Translations under genes and position numbers: made by a program | Notes under the pieces: model-generated | Database searches by the model: none | What the model saw: only the letters and a program-made list of their open reading frames with translations | Told to the model about the DNA's origin: nothing | Shown here: positions 1-8,238 of the stretch, in pieces | Numbering within the stretch: the first letter of the stretch is position 1 | Layout of the letters: each line of letters opens with the position of its first letter | DNA from: Flavobacterium sp. YO12 | GTDB taxonomy: Bacteria; Bacteroidota; Bacteroidia; Flavobacteriales; Flavobacteriaceae | Length of the DNA: 64,000 bases | Assembly (NCBI RefSeq): GCF_004119495.1 | Contig: NZ_NRQU01000006.1 | Location: 62,001 to 126,000 of the forward strand | Direction: 5' to 3'

Positions 1-327
1 GTAGCTACTTTGTATGATATGCTTCATCCAAATGCAAGTGATAAATTTACCGTAAGATCTGTTTTTGTAATTGGTGCCGATAAAAAAATCAAATTGACTT
101 TGACTTATCCAGCATCAACAGGAAGAAATTTTGACGAATTGCTTCGTGTCATTGATAGTTTGCAGTTAACAGCAAATTATAGTGTTGCTACGCCGGCAAA
201 CTGGAAAGATGGAGAAGATGTAGTAATTGCTCCAGCAATTCCGGACAGTGATATTCCTGCGAAGTTTCCTAAAGGACATACACCTATAAAACCTTATCTG
301 CGTATGACACCGCAGCCAAATAAATAA
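1..327 (+). CDS. 1-Cys peroxiredoxin (Prx6 type), C-terminal part
   Basis: This is the 3' end of a gene that begins before the window; the frame is open from base 1. The 108 visible residues match the C-terminal half of Prx6-type peroxiredoxins: a dimerisation strand with FDELLRVIDSLQLT, then TPANWKDGEDVVIAPAI and a tail ending KPYLRMTPQPNK. The family reduces peroxides with a single catalytic cysteine in the missing N-terminal part, so activity cannot be judged here. A strong stem-loop follows the stop. The family assignment is secure from the conserved tail. Confidence 0.88.
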   Translation, partial: VATLYDMLHPNASDKFTVRSVFVIGADKKIKLTLTYPASTGRNFDELLRVIDSLQLTANYSVATPANWKDGEDVVIAPAIPDSDIPAKFPKGHTPIKPYLRMTPQPNK

Positions 328-334
328 AAAAGAA

Positions 335-372
335 AAAGCCACAGATTAAAATTCCTGTGGCTTTCTTTTTTA
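335..372. terminator. Bidirectional rho-independent terminator
   Basis: The 10-bp stem AAAGCCACAG/CTGTGGCTTT is flanked by A-rich and T-rich tracts. It sits between the convergent peroxiredoxin and antiporter genes and can serve both. Confidence 0.8.
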
Positions 373-388
373 TATAAGTGATTAGTTT

Positions 389-2638
389 TTAAAATGAAAC
401 GTGTGTACTTTTTTGCATTAATTCGTTCATTCGTTTTTTATCGCCTACAACCCAGATGATATCGTTTTTTTCTAAAATGATATTCGATTCAGGATTCAAA
501 ATTCGATTACCATTTCGTTCGATTCCTACGACAAGTCCGCCAGTTCTTCCTCTAAATTGACCAATACTTTTTTGAATAAAATCTTCGTTTGAAATCTCTA
601 ATTGACGAAGTACAATATCTGATTCTTCAGCATTATTAGGAGCTTCAATTTCATTTTTTAGATAAGTAGTAAACTGTGCAATTTGTTCGTCAGTTCCAAT
701 AACGCATATCTCATCGCCAGGAAACAATCGTTCATTTTTGGTTGGAATTGGAATTGTAATTTCTCCACGGCGAATAAAAGCGATGTTTATCCCCATGTTT
801 TCTCGAATTCTCAATTCTTCAAGTGTTTTACCTGCAAGGTTTGATTCTTTTCCAATATCAAAAATAGACATGTGACCGTCCCAAGGCATTAGATTAGCAT
901 ATCTTCTGTCTATTTTTTTATTTTCACGATCGTTTAAGTTCTTTAAAAAGTGATTTTCAATTTTATGATATTGTTCGTTTAGCTTTTTAGGGAAAATTTG
1001 ATATGCTCCAATCGCAATAATTAGTGCGACAAATGCCACTAAAGGAGAAAAGAAAATATTCAATAAGAACCCTACAAAGAATAATCCAAGGCTCATTCTA
1101 ATTAATATAAGCATTAAAAGTGCGCCTCGATATTTACGTTCTTCCCATAAAGTTTCTACTTCATCAACTTTTACACGACGCAGAGAAAGCGCCCATAAAA
1201 AAGGAGCAATGATTACTAGTGTAATAAGTGCGGCTAAGGTGTTGCCAAAACGAGTGTCAGCAACCAGAGGTGCAACAAATTTTGATGATAATAAAATTAT
1301 AGCAACTATAATTATGGTATGCAGTATAATTTGAGTTATAGACGCTCGTAGTACAATTTGCCATGTGCTGACTGATTTTATCGCTTGTGCATTGACGCTG
1401 TAACGGTTTATGTTTTTAACCCATTTTTTTGGCAGCTTTCGCTCAAGAAGTTCAGAGAAAGGATCTGAATATTTAATTAAAAATGGAGTTGTAAAGGTTG
1501 TAACTGCTGATACAGCAACAATAATTGGATACAAGAAATCGCTGGTAACTTTTAATGTCATACCTAGAGTGGCAATAATAAAAGAGAACTCACCAATTTG
1601 TGCTAAACTCATACCGGTTTGAACTGATTGTTTAAGCGGTTGACCTGAAAGCAGTGCACCTAATGAGGAGCTAAATGCTTTTCCGAAAATGGTAATAAGT
1701 GTAATTAAAGCAACAGGAAGTGCATAAGTAATTAAGGTGTCTGGATTAATTAACATCCCGACTGATACAAAGAAAACGGCTCCAAATAGATCTTTTACAG
1801 GCTGAATTAAGTGTTCGATTTTTTCAGCCATCGTAGTTTCGGCAATGATAGAACCCATTATAAAAGCTCCTAATGCAGGCGAGAAGCCAACTTTTGCAGC
1901 AAATACAACCATCATTAAACATAATGCCAGTGAAATAATAAGCAACATCTCATCAGTTAAAAGATGTTTGGCTTTTTTTAGAATTGTCGGTATGATAAAG
2001 ATTCCTCCTAGGAACCAAATGATTAAAAAGAAAACTAGTTTTAGAACTGATTGTAATAATTCGGCACCAGAAACTTGATCGCTGACTGCAATAGTCGATA
2101 ATAAAACAAGCATTAAAATAGCCACAATATCTTCGACTATTAAGGCTCCAAATACTATTCCAGCGAATTTTTTACCTTTTACACCCAGTTCATCAAAGGC
2201 TCTAATGATAATAGTTGTTGATGAGATTGAGAGTGTTGCTCCAAGAAAAACGCTGTCCATTTTTCCCCATCCCATCCATTGTCCTACACAATAACCTATA
2301 ATGGTCATGAATAAAATCTGGGTTATCGCAGTGATGGAGGAGGTGCCTCCAACTTTCATCAGCTTTTTAAAACTAAATTCGAGTCCTAAACTAAACAGCA
2401 AAAAGATAACCCCAATTTCGGCCCATACTTCAACACTTTTCATGTCGGTTATTGAAGGGAAAAAATCAAAGTGATTTCCAGCTAGGAATCCTGCAATCAG
2501 GTATCCTAAAACTAGAGGTTGTTTCATTTTTTTAAATAATAAAACAGCGATTCCAGCAGTCATCAGGATTAATCCCAGATCACTGATTAAGGGTTGTAAA
2601 TGGTGTGTACTTTCGGCAGCGGCGTTTAAGGCAATCAT
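389..2638 (-). CDS. CPA2-family cation/proton antiporter with two TrkA-C domains
   Basis: This 749-residue integral membrane protein is predicted to exchange Na+ or K+ for H+. Residues about 15-390 form the Na+/H+ exchanger core with many hydrophobic helices (for example GFLAGNHFDFFPS and FSLGLEFSFKKL). A second hydrophobic block spans about 430-560. Two TrkA-C (RCK-C) ligand-binding domains follow (about 605-680 and 685-749), marked by LFPGDEICVIGT and ILEKNDIIWVVGDKKRM. The NAD-binding TrkA-N domain of E. coli KefB/KefC is absent, so gating probably relies on another ligand. The gene appears monocistronic. Ion specificity cannot be read from the sequence. Confidence 0.88.
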   Translation of the reverse strand: MIALNAAAESTHHLQPLISDLGLILMTAGIAVLLFKKMKQPLVLGYLIAGFLAGNHFDFFPSITDMKSVEVWAEIGVIFLLFSLGLEFSFKKLMKVGGTSSITAITQILFMTIIGYCVGQWMGWGKMDSVFLGATLSISSTTIIIRAFDELGVKGKKFAGIVFGALIVEDIVAILMLVLLSTIAVSDQVSGAELLQSVLKLVFFLIIWFLGGIFIIPTILKKAKHLLTDEMLLIISLALCLMMVVFAAKVGFSPALGAFIMGSIIAETTMAEKIEHLIQPVKDLFGAVFFVSVGMLINPDTLITYALPVALITLITIFGKAFSSSLGALLSGQPLKQSVQTGMSLAQIGEFSFIIATLGMTLKVTSDFLYPIIVAVSAVTTFTTPFLIKYSDPFSELLERKLPKKWVKNINRYSVNAQAIKSVSTWQIVLRASITQIILHTIIIVAIILLSSKFVAPLVADTRFGNTLAALITLVIIAPFLWALSLRRVKVDEVETLWEERKYRGALLMLILIRMSLGLFFVGFLLNIFFSPLVAFVALIIAIGAYQIFPKKLNEQYHKIENHFLKNLNDRENKKIDRRYANLMPWDGHMSIFDIGKESNLAGKTLEELRIRENMGINIAFIRRGEITIPIPTKNERLFPGDEICVIGTDEQIAQFTTYLKNEIEAPNNAEESDIVLRQLEISNEDFIQKSIGQFRGRTGGLVVGIERNGNRILNPESNIILEKNDIIWVVGDKKRMNELMQKSTHVSF

Positions 2639-2654
2639 AAAGGGTATTTTTGTT

Positions 2655-2748
2655 TTTAAGGAGCTTAGTCCGATTTTTTATTTAAGCTGTTTACTTAAAT
2701 AGCCCTTTTTAGATTGGTTCCTGGCGCTTTCGTATGCCATTCAGCAGT
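2655..2748 (-). ncRNA. Degraded Flavo-1-like element (tentative)
   Basis: Read on the minus strand, this leader of the antiporter gene ends with CGGACTAAGCTCC, close to the tail of the better copies near 7.9 and 33.1 kb. It begins with a GCTGAATGGCAT segment resembling their head. The conserved AGCCCxGA opening is not recognisable, so this may be a decayed copy or chance similarity. Confidence 0.22.
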
Positions 2749-2814
2749 GGTGAAAAAACAATATTTTTTTCGATAAAAGGATTTTTGTTTGAATCTGGAT
2801 TAACTTCCTGCGTT

Positions 2815-2852
2815 AAAAAAAAAGCTATCTCGATAAAGATAGCTTTTTTTTA
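2815..2852. terminator. Terminator downstream of purB
   Basis: The stem AAAGCTATCT/AGATAGCTTT with a 5-6 base loop is flanked by A and T runs. It lies just past the purB stop on the minus strand. Confidence 0.78.
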
Positions 2853-2872
2853 GAAAATATTTTAGGTTTTAT

Positions 2873-4219
2873 TTAAATTCCTACATAATTACTAGGAGTT
2901 ATCTGCATTAATTCAGCTCGAACTGCATCAGAAACTTCTAAAGTGGCAATGAAATTGTGAATTGCATTTTTATCAATGGCTTCATTTGTTCTTGTTAGTC
3001 CTTTTAGCGCTTCATATGGATTTGGATATGCTTCGCGACGTAAAATAGTCTGAATCGCTTCTGCAACAACAGCCCAGTTTTTCTCTAAATCTTCAGCAAA
3101 TTTATTTTCGTTTAATAATAATTTGTTTAAACCTTTTAGAGTTGCTTCAAAAGCAATGATTGTGTGTCCCATTGGAACTCCAACATTACGTAAAACAGTA
3201 CTGTCTGTTAAATCACGTTGTAATCTTGAAATAGGTAATTTAGCTGCTAAATGCTCAAAAATTGCGTTTGCAATTCCTAAATTTCCTTCTGAGTTTTCAA
3301 AATCAATAGGGTTTACTTTATGCGGCATTGCAGATGAACCAATTTCGCCGGCTTTTATTTTTTGTTTGAAATATTCCATTGAAACATAAGTCCAAATGTC
3401 ACGGTCTAAATCAATGATGATATTATTGATTCTTTTTAAACCATCAAAGAATGCTGCAAAATGATCGTAGTGCTCAATTTGAGTTGTTGGAAAAGAATGG
3501 TGTAAACCTAAATCTGTTTCAACGAATTTATTTCCAAATTGTTTCCAGTCGATTTGCGGGTACGCTACATGATGTGCATTGAAGTTTCCTGTTGCCCCGC
3601 CAAATTTAGCTGCAAATGGAATATTAAATAACAAACGCATTTGCTCTTCAAGACGTTCTACAAAAACCAAAATTTCCTTGCCTAAACGAGTAGGAGAGGC
3701 TGGTTGTCCGTGCGTACGTGCAAGCATTGGTATGGCTGCCCATTCTACACTTAATTCTTTTAATTTAGAAATTAAAGCAATTAACGATGGCATATAAACC
3801 TGCTCAAAAGCTTCTTTTGTAGAAAGCGGAATTGCAGTATTGTTAATATCTTGAGATGTCAGTCCGAAGTGAATAAACTCTTTGTATTTAGATAAACCTA
3901 GTTTTTCAAAGGCATCTTTAATAAAGTATTCAACCGCTTTTACATCGTGATTGGTTACTTTCTCAGTTTCTTTAATCCAAAGCGCATCTTCTGTAGAGAA
4001 ATTTTTGTAAATATCTCTTAAGCTGTCAAATAAACTAGAGTCTATATCTGAAAGCTGAGGCAAAGGCACTTCGCATAAGGCAATGAAATATTCAATTTCA
4101 ACCAATACGCGATATTTTATCAAAGCTTCTTCTGAGAAAAAAGGTGCTAAATTTTGAGTTTTATTTCTATATCTTCCATCAATTGGCGATATAGCATTCA
4201 GTTCGTTTAGAGTAGTCAT
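2873..4219 (-). CDS. purB: Adenylosuccinate lyase
   Basis: PurB cleaves adenylosuccinate to AMP and fumarate and SAICAR to AICAR in purine synthesis. The 448-residue length is normal for the bacterial enzyme. The N-terminus carries the usual NAISPIDGRYR. The fumarase/ASL signature GSSAMPHKVNPIDFEN is intact, with the catalytic serine in its flexible loop. The upstream region has a -7 box (TATATTTG) about 26 bases before the ATG. The gene stands alone between terminators. Confidence 0.97.
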   Translation of the reverse strand: MTTLNELNAISPIDGRYRNKTQNLAPFFSEEALIKYRVLVEIEYFIALCEVPLPQLSDIDSSLFDSLRDIYKNFSTEDALWIKETEKVTNHDVKAVEYFIKDAFEKLGLSKYKEFIHFGLTSQDINNTAIPLSTKEAFEQVYMPSLIALISKLKELSVEWAAIPMLARTHGQPASPTRLGKEILVFVERLEEQMRLLFNIPFAAKFGGATGNFNAHHVAYPQIDWKQFGNKFVETDLGLHHSFPTTQIEHYDHFAAFFDGLKRINNIIIDLDRDIWTYVSMEYFKQKIKAGEIGSSAMPHKVNPIDFENSEGNLGIANAIFEHLAAKLPISRLQRDLTDSTVLRNVGVPMGHTIIAFEATLKGLNKLLLNENKFAEDLEKNWAVVAEAIQTILRREAYPNPYEALKGLTRTNEAIDKNAIHNFIATLEVSDAVRAELMQITPSNYVGI

Positions 4220-4244
4220 TGTTATGTTGTTTTTTCGAAAGGTG

Positions 4245-4252
4245 CAAATATA
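4245..4252 (-). promoter_or_regulatory. Probable -7 box of purB
   Basis: Read on the minus strand, TATATTTG matches the Bacteroidota consensus TAnnTTTG. It sits 26 bases upstream of the purB ATG. No clear -33 TTG was seen at the usual distance. Confidence 0.6.
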
Positions 4253-4309
4253 AGCTATTGTTAAAACTTCTGAAAATTACCGAAGCGTTATTATAGAGGA
4301 ACTTTTAAA

Positions 4310-5002
4310 TTAAATACTAGTTTTGAAAATTTTATCCCAAATGGTAAAGTAAAAGCCAAAATTATGAGCTTCATTTTTATGATGATCGCCATGAAATTTT
4401 GTAGTAGAAATCCATTTTGTCATAAAGTTTTTGTGCCAGAATGCAGGAAATAGATCTTTTTGTAAATGACCAAATATTCCATACATCAAATTTAAAAACA
4501 AATAAATGATTAAACTGATGTAATTAAACTCAAAAATAGAAATGAGAATAAGCCATATAAAACCAAAACCTAGAGTTTCTATTGGATGAAGCACAAATAA
4601 ACTATAAACATTGGTGTTGACGTGGGTATGATGCAGTTTATGAATTGGATAGAACCATTTTAGAGTATGTGCTAGATAGTGAAAGCAAAACATAAAAAAG
4701 TCCATCAAAATAATGAGTATAAGAGTATCGATTACAGTTGAAGTTAAAGAAGCCGAAAAATCTATTCGAATGAGTTGCAATTGATACAGTTTAAATCCTA
4801 GAGCTGTAATGAAAATATTGCAGATCAAAGTCGAAATAACCCATTTTCTATCCTTTATATTTAGAACAGTGTTTTTAGGTTCAACTATTTTTCCAATTAA
4901 AACCGCCATTAGCAGCAGAATGCCATTTTCTATTGTAAAAACGAGTAATTGAGCCAAGAAACCTATTTGCGATAATTGCTGTAAAAGATTTTCTACGATC
5001 AT
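4310..5002 (-). CDS. Sterol desaturase / fatty acid hydroxylase family membrane protein
   Basis: This 230-residue membrane protein has the histidine clusters of the di-iron hydroxylase superfamily: HYLAH around residue 108, HKLHHTH around 120 and HGDHH near 205. They lie between hydrophobic helices and would bind two irons at the cytoplasmic face. The family oxidises sterols, fatty acids or carotenoids; the substrate here is unknown. Its ATG overlaps the stop of the sirtuin gene by four bases (ATGA), so the two are probably translationally coupled. Confidence 0.85.
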   Translation of the reverse strand: MIVENLLQQLSQIGFLAQLLVFTIENGILLLMAVLIGKIVEPKNTVLNIKDRKWVISTLICNIFITALGFKLYQLQLIRIDFSASLTSTVIDTLILIILMDFFMFCFHYLAHTLKWFYPIHKLHHTHVNTNVYSLFVLHPIETLGFGFIWLILISIFEFNYISLIIYLFLNLMYGIFGHLQKDLFPAFWHKNFMTKWISTTKFHGDHHKNEAHNFGFYFTIWDKIFKTSI

Positions 5003-5700
5003 GATATTTTTTCCAGTTCGAACAATTTTTTTCTCATTTCTGCCACTCCTTCGGTAGCAGTTTTAGCAATAACTTCAACTTTGTTCTGAATATTAGGAAT
5101 CGAAATTGGTTTAGGATCAATGTAAAAAACCGGAGTAATGCTGTAGGTATATGAAATTAATCCAGCAGCAGGATATACTTGAAGCGAAGTTCCAATTACG
5201 GCCAAATAATCAGCTTCTTCTACAATCGAAATGGCTTCTTCAAGTGCAGGAACTTCTTCGCCAAACCAAACAATATGAGGTCTCAACTGATGACCGTTTT
5301 TATCAAGATCACCAGTAAGTAAATCATTGGTCCAGTCTAGAATTAATTCGCGGTTTTTTGTGCTTCTTACTTTTAATAATTCTCCATGCAAATGCAAAAC
5401 TTTTGAGCTTCCAGCGCGTTCATGCAAATCATCAACATTTTGAGTAACAATATAAACATCAAAATGGTTTTCTAATTCAGCTAAAATCTGATGGCCTAAA
5501 TTCGGATTCACTTCCTTAAGCTGTTGGCGCCTTTTGTTGTAAAAATCCAATACTAGATCTTGGTTTTTGTGCCAGCCTTCGGGAGTCGCAACTTCCATAA
5601 CGTCGTGGCCTTCCCATAAACCATCGCTGTCTCGAAAGGTTTTAATACCGCTTTCGGCACTTATTCCAGCACCAGTTAATACTACAATTTTCTTTTTCAT
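4999..5700 (-). CDS. Sir2-family NAD-dependent protein deacylase without zinc cysteines
   Basis: This sirtuin removes acyl groups from lysines using NAD+. I choose the ATG giving MKKKIVVLTGAGIS (233 residues); an upstream in-frame ATG would add 11 residues unlike the family. NAD-binding GAGISAESG lies at 10-18, TQNVDDLHERAG at 86-97, and the catalytic histidine is in HLHGEL (H105). Y54 and R57 in DFYNKRR match the residues that favour succinyl/malonyl-lysine in CobB and SIRT5. The zinc module is replaced by a segment without cysteines, and the whole protein lacks cysteine. It is coupled to the downstream hydroxylase gene. Confidence 0.93.
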   Translation of the reverse strand: MKKKIVVLTGAGISAESGIKTFRDSDGLWEGHDVMEVATPEGWHKNQDLVLDFYNKRRQQLKEVNPNLGHQILAELENHFDVYIVTQNVDDLHERAGSSKVLHLHGELLKVRSTKNRELILDWTNDLLTGDLDKNGHQLRPHIVWFGEEVPALEEAISIVEEADYLAVIGTSLQVYPAAGLISYTYSITPVFYIDPKPISIPNIQNKVEVIAKTATEGVAEMRKKLFELEKIS

Positions 5701-5802
5701 ATCATTAATTATTTTCGATCTATTTTTTCGCAAAATAGAATTTATCTTTTGGTTTGATTATAAAAATAGTTTTTTCTTATTTTTATACTTTATTTTTATC
5801 AG

Positions 5803-6183
5803 ATGAAAAGACTATTTTTGATTGGATTTTTTTTAGTGAGCATTTCTTTTTTTGGACAATCAGTTTCTAAAAATAAAAATTTATTTAGTGAAAATGATGA
5901 TTTAATGGCATTTTCATTCTTAAAAGAAACTCCATTGGCGGTCCAATTTAAGAAGTATTATAATTCTCCTGCTCCATTTTCAATTTATAATCCGAAACCT
6001 GGATTTACTCCAACACAAATTGAAGCAGGAAAATATTACTCTTTGGTAAATACAAGGTTATTACTGAAAAAAGAGATGAGTAATATAAAACCAGAGCCTA
6101 TTTTTCCTGACGAAAAGGATAATAAAACATTTGGTGAAGCTGTTTTTTATCAAGTTTTAGACGGCATTTTTAGTAAAAAATAG
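5803..6183 (+). CDS. Small secreted protein of unknown function
   Basis: This 126-residue protein has an N-terminal signal peptide (MKRLFLIGFFLVSISFFGQS, probable cleavage after FGQ or SFG). The mature part is about 105 residues, polar, with an NPKPGFTPTQIEAGKYYSLVN stretch in the middle. I recognise no domain. It is divergent from the sirtuin gene and lies 56 bases before trmH; trmH has its own -7 box in that gap, so they may be separate units. Confidence 0.72.
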   Translation: MKRLFLIGFFLVSISFFGQSVSKNKNLFSENDDLMAFSFLKETPLAVQFKKYYNSPAPFSIYNPKPGFTPTQIEAGKYYSLVNTRLLLKKEMSNIKPEPIFPDEKDNKTFGEAVFYQVLDGIFSKK

Positions 6184-6214
6184 AATAAAACTAATTCGAC
6201 TATTCTTTAAAATG

Positions 6215-6222
6215 TATTTTTG
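6215..6222 (+). promoter_or_regulatory. Probable -7 box of trmH
   Basis: TATTTTTG matches the Bacteroidota -7 consensus TAnnTTTG and ends 17 bases before the trmH ATG. The leader would be very short. Confidence 0.6.
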
Positions 6223-6239
6223 CAGCAAATAAAATTATA

Positions 6240-6902
6240 ATGGTTGATTTAGATTACCTCGCTTTTCTTGAAAATATATTAACGGATAATCGTAAAGAAA
6301 GATTTCTAAACGTACTTGGAAATCGTACTAAACATTTTACTATTGCTGTCGAAGATGTTTTTCAAATGCATAACACAAGTGCCGTAATGCGCAGCTGTGA
6401 AGTTTTTGGAATTCAGGAATTAAATGTTATCGAACAGCGATATGGAAAAAAAATCGATAAGGAAATTGCGATGGGTGCTCAAAAATGGGTAGATATTAAT
6501 CAGTTTGATTCTGTCAGCAATTGTATTTCTACTTTAAAAAATAAAGGTTATCAAATCATTGCAACTACTCCGCATGAAAATGATTGCTTGCTTGAGGATT
6601 TTGATATTACAAAACCAAGTGCCTTATTTTTTGGAACGGAACGAGATGGATTATCTGAAGAAATATTAGAAAAAGCGGATGGTTTCCTTAAAATCCCGAT
6701 GGTTGGTTTTACGGAAAGCTTGAATATTTCTGTTTCAGCTGCAATCATTATTCAAAACCTAACCAATAGACTGCGAAATTCAGATATTAAGTGGCAGTTA
6801 TCTGAAGAAGAAATTCTAGAAAAACGTCTTTCGTGGGCAAAAAACTCTATCAAAGATATTAAGAGAATTGAGGCGCGTTATTACGAAGAAAATCCAAGAT
6901 AA
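6240..6902 (+). CDS. trmH: TrmH-type SPOUT tRNA 2'-O-methyltransferase
   Basis: This 220-residue protein is similar along its length to TrmH, which methylates the 2'-OH of G18 in tRNA with S-adenosylmethionine. The knot fold motifs are present: HNTSAVMRSCEVFG early (motif 1), LFFGTERDGLSEEIL in the middle (motif 2) and IPMVGFTESLNISVSAAII (motif 3, forming the trefoil knot). The C-terminal basic helical tail is typical of TrmH. Another SpoU-family substrate such as rRNA cannot be excluded, but the length and motifs fit TrmH best. Confidence 0.87.
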   Translation: MVDLDYLAFLENILTDNRKERFLNVLGNRTKHFTIAVEDVFQMHNTSAVMRSCEVFGIQELNVIEQRYGKKIDKEIAMGAQKWVDINQFDSVSNCISTLKNKGYQIIATTPHENDCLLEDFDITKPSALFFGTERDGLSEEILEKADGFLKIPMVGFTESLNISVSAAIIIQNLTNRLRNSDIKWQLSEEEILEKRLSWAKNSIKDIKRIEARYYEENPR

Positions 6903-6904
6903 AT

Positions 6905-6971
6905 TTTAAAGAGACTAAGGTTCTAAGTTTTTTATCTTAGTATCTCAGAACCTTAGCATCTCAGAACCTTT
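6905..6971. repeat. Dispersed AAGGTTCT/AGAACCTT repeat unit
   Basis: Two AGAACCTT words face an AAGGTTCT word, with CTTAGTATCTCAGAACCTTAG around them. The reverse complement shares words with the repeat at 15303-15340 (AAGGTTCTGAG, GATGCTAAG), so both belong to one intergenic repeat family. It lies between the convergent trmH and barrel genes and could also act as a stem-loop terminator. Confidence 0.6.
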
Positions 6972-6972
6972 T

Positions 6973-7932
6973 TTACAAAGTATAATTCAAATTAATACTC
7001 CATCTGTAATTGGCTTCCATGTTGCCATTTGACAAATGCTGCGTTATTGGAAGCATTGCATTTACACCAATCGAAAATTTATCTTTTCCGGCTTCAATGC
7101 CAAATTTTCCAAACAAAATATCTCCTGCCGTATTTGGTAAATCAAGTCCGTGTTGCTTATTAGTTTGGTAAATTTCACCCGCAAGTCCTGCCTGCGGAAC
7201 AATTTGAAATTTATTTGCATCAAACAAATAGAAAAAAGTACCAGCATAATTAAATTGGTCGCCGTATTGGTAATTTTTACTGTTTTCAGTTTTAAAAATA
7301 TAGTTTAAAGTAGTGTTTAGACCTAGATTTTTGTGTTTGATTACATATTCTGAAACCAAAGGGAAATCCCAGCTTCCAGTTCCTAATTGAAAACTCTGAT
7401 TTATAGTTCCTAAATTGTTGGTTTCTTTAAATTGCCCCGTTGGAATCTTAACTCCACCACCAAGATTTAGTTTGTGAGTAAAAACCGTACTGTCTTTTTG
7501 AGTTTCATAAACAGTATAAAGTCCCATAATAGTCATATCGCCTAAACCTTCAATACTTTGCGTTCCTGCTGTTAATTGTCTTTCATGAAAATGATATGGA
7601 ATTAAAGCAGAAACCTGAATTTTCTCTGAAATCGGAATCCTTGCCCAGGCTTGAACAGTATTGAAATTTTCGTCTATCCAAGGCGAATTAGCAAAAATAC
7701 CGTCACGGCTTGTATAGCTTTGTTTAAAATATCGAAGTCCAACAAAATTGTTATTTAGCATTGAGCTAAAACCCATACTTCCGCCGCTTGCAGAACAACC
7801 GCAGGCATCACACTCAAAATCTTCCATAAGAGCTAAACGCTGAAAGGTGAATGTCGAAATACTGTCTTTTACAGTAGAACTAAAGGCTGAAAATCCAACC
7901 AAAAAAGTACAAACTATTATTAATTTTTTCAT
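6973..7932 (-). CDS. Outer-membrane beta-barrel protein with CxCGC motif, MbnPH-linked
   Basis: This 319-residue secreted protein has a signal peptide (MKKLIIVCTFLVGFSAFSS). The mature N-terminal region carries DACGCSASGGSMGFSS around residues 42-57, a possible metal-binding or lipid-facing cysteine patch. The rest is alternating aromatic/polar strands typical of an outer-membrane barrel and ends in an aromatic-rich strand (YRWSINLNYTL). It is the last gene of a minus-strand set after the MbnP-like and MbnH-like genes. A role in metal passage or sensing at the outer membrane is inference from that context. It could also be a generic transporter-like barrel. Confidence 0.75.
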   Translation of the reverse strand: MKKLIIVCTFLVGFSAFSSTVKDSISTFTFQRLALMEDFECDACGCSASGGSMGFSSMLNNNFVGLRYFKQSYTSRDGIFANSPWIDENFNTVQAWARIPISEKIQVSALIPYHFHERQLTAGTQSIEGLGDMTIMGLYTVYETQKDSTVFTHKLNLGGGVKIPTGQFKETNNLGTINQSFQLGTGSWDFPLVSEYVIKHKNLGLNTTLNYIFKTENSKNYQYGDQFNYAGTFFYLFDANKFQIVPQAGLAGEIYQTNKQHGLDLPNTAGDILFGKFGIEAGKDKFSIGVNAMLPITQHLSNGNMEANYRWSINLNYTL

Positions 7933-7942
7933 TTTTATTGTT

Positions 7943-8094
7943 TTTAGGAGCTAATCCCGCTTTTCGTTGCAAGCTTTTTTCAAAATCCGATTTTTCTATA
8001 AGTTTATAAAGCTTCCGTTGGTCGCTCTATAAACTCAAGAAAAATAAGGTCTTTCTTCAAAAAGGCTTTCCACTGCAATCGGGGCTGGGTGCCT
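7943..8094 (-). ncRNA. Flavo-1-like structured RNA element, long version
   Basis: On the minus strand it reads CCCAGCCCCGATTGCAGTGG at its head and GAAAAGCGGGATTAGCTCC at its tail. Between them is a hairpin with GAGTTTATAGAGCGACC against TTTATAAACT. The head and tail match the copies at 9316, 31624 and 33097. It ends about 11 bases before the barrel ATG, so it may be that gene's leader. Identity with the Rfam Flavo-1 motif is from memory. Confidence 0.5.
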
Positions 8095-8116
8095 GTTTTT
8101 ATTATAGATTTATTTT

Positions 8117-8220
8117 TTTGTCATTTCGACGGAGGAGAAATCACACTCGTTCGTCGACAAAGATTTGCGCTTTTCTTTACGGATTTTCTAGTGTGATTTC
8201 TCCTCCGTCGAAATGACAAA
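8117..8220. repeat. Perfect 31-bp inverted repeat
   Basis: The arms at 8117-8147 and 8190-8220 are exact reverse complements, built on GTCATTTCGACGGAGGAG and GAAATCACAC. A 42-base AT-rich loop separates them. The TCATTTCGACnnAGGAGAAATC word is one I associate with highly dispersed repeats in flavobacterial genomes. The paired arms suggest a REP/MITE-like unit. It may also end transcription of the peroxidase gene, whose stop is 19 bases away. Confidence 0.85.
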
Positions 8221-8238
8221 CTTTGATGATGTACTTTG

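Larger units (their letters stand above)
7933..8238. other. Intergenic region with a structured element and a perfect inverted repeat
   Basis: This 306-base gap holds no credible gene. The half next to the barrel gene is a Flavo-1-like element on the minus strand. The other half is a perfect 31-bp inverted repeat. A plus-strand reading frame entering from 8223 only shadows the peroxidase gene. Confidence 0.7.
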
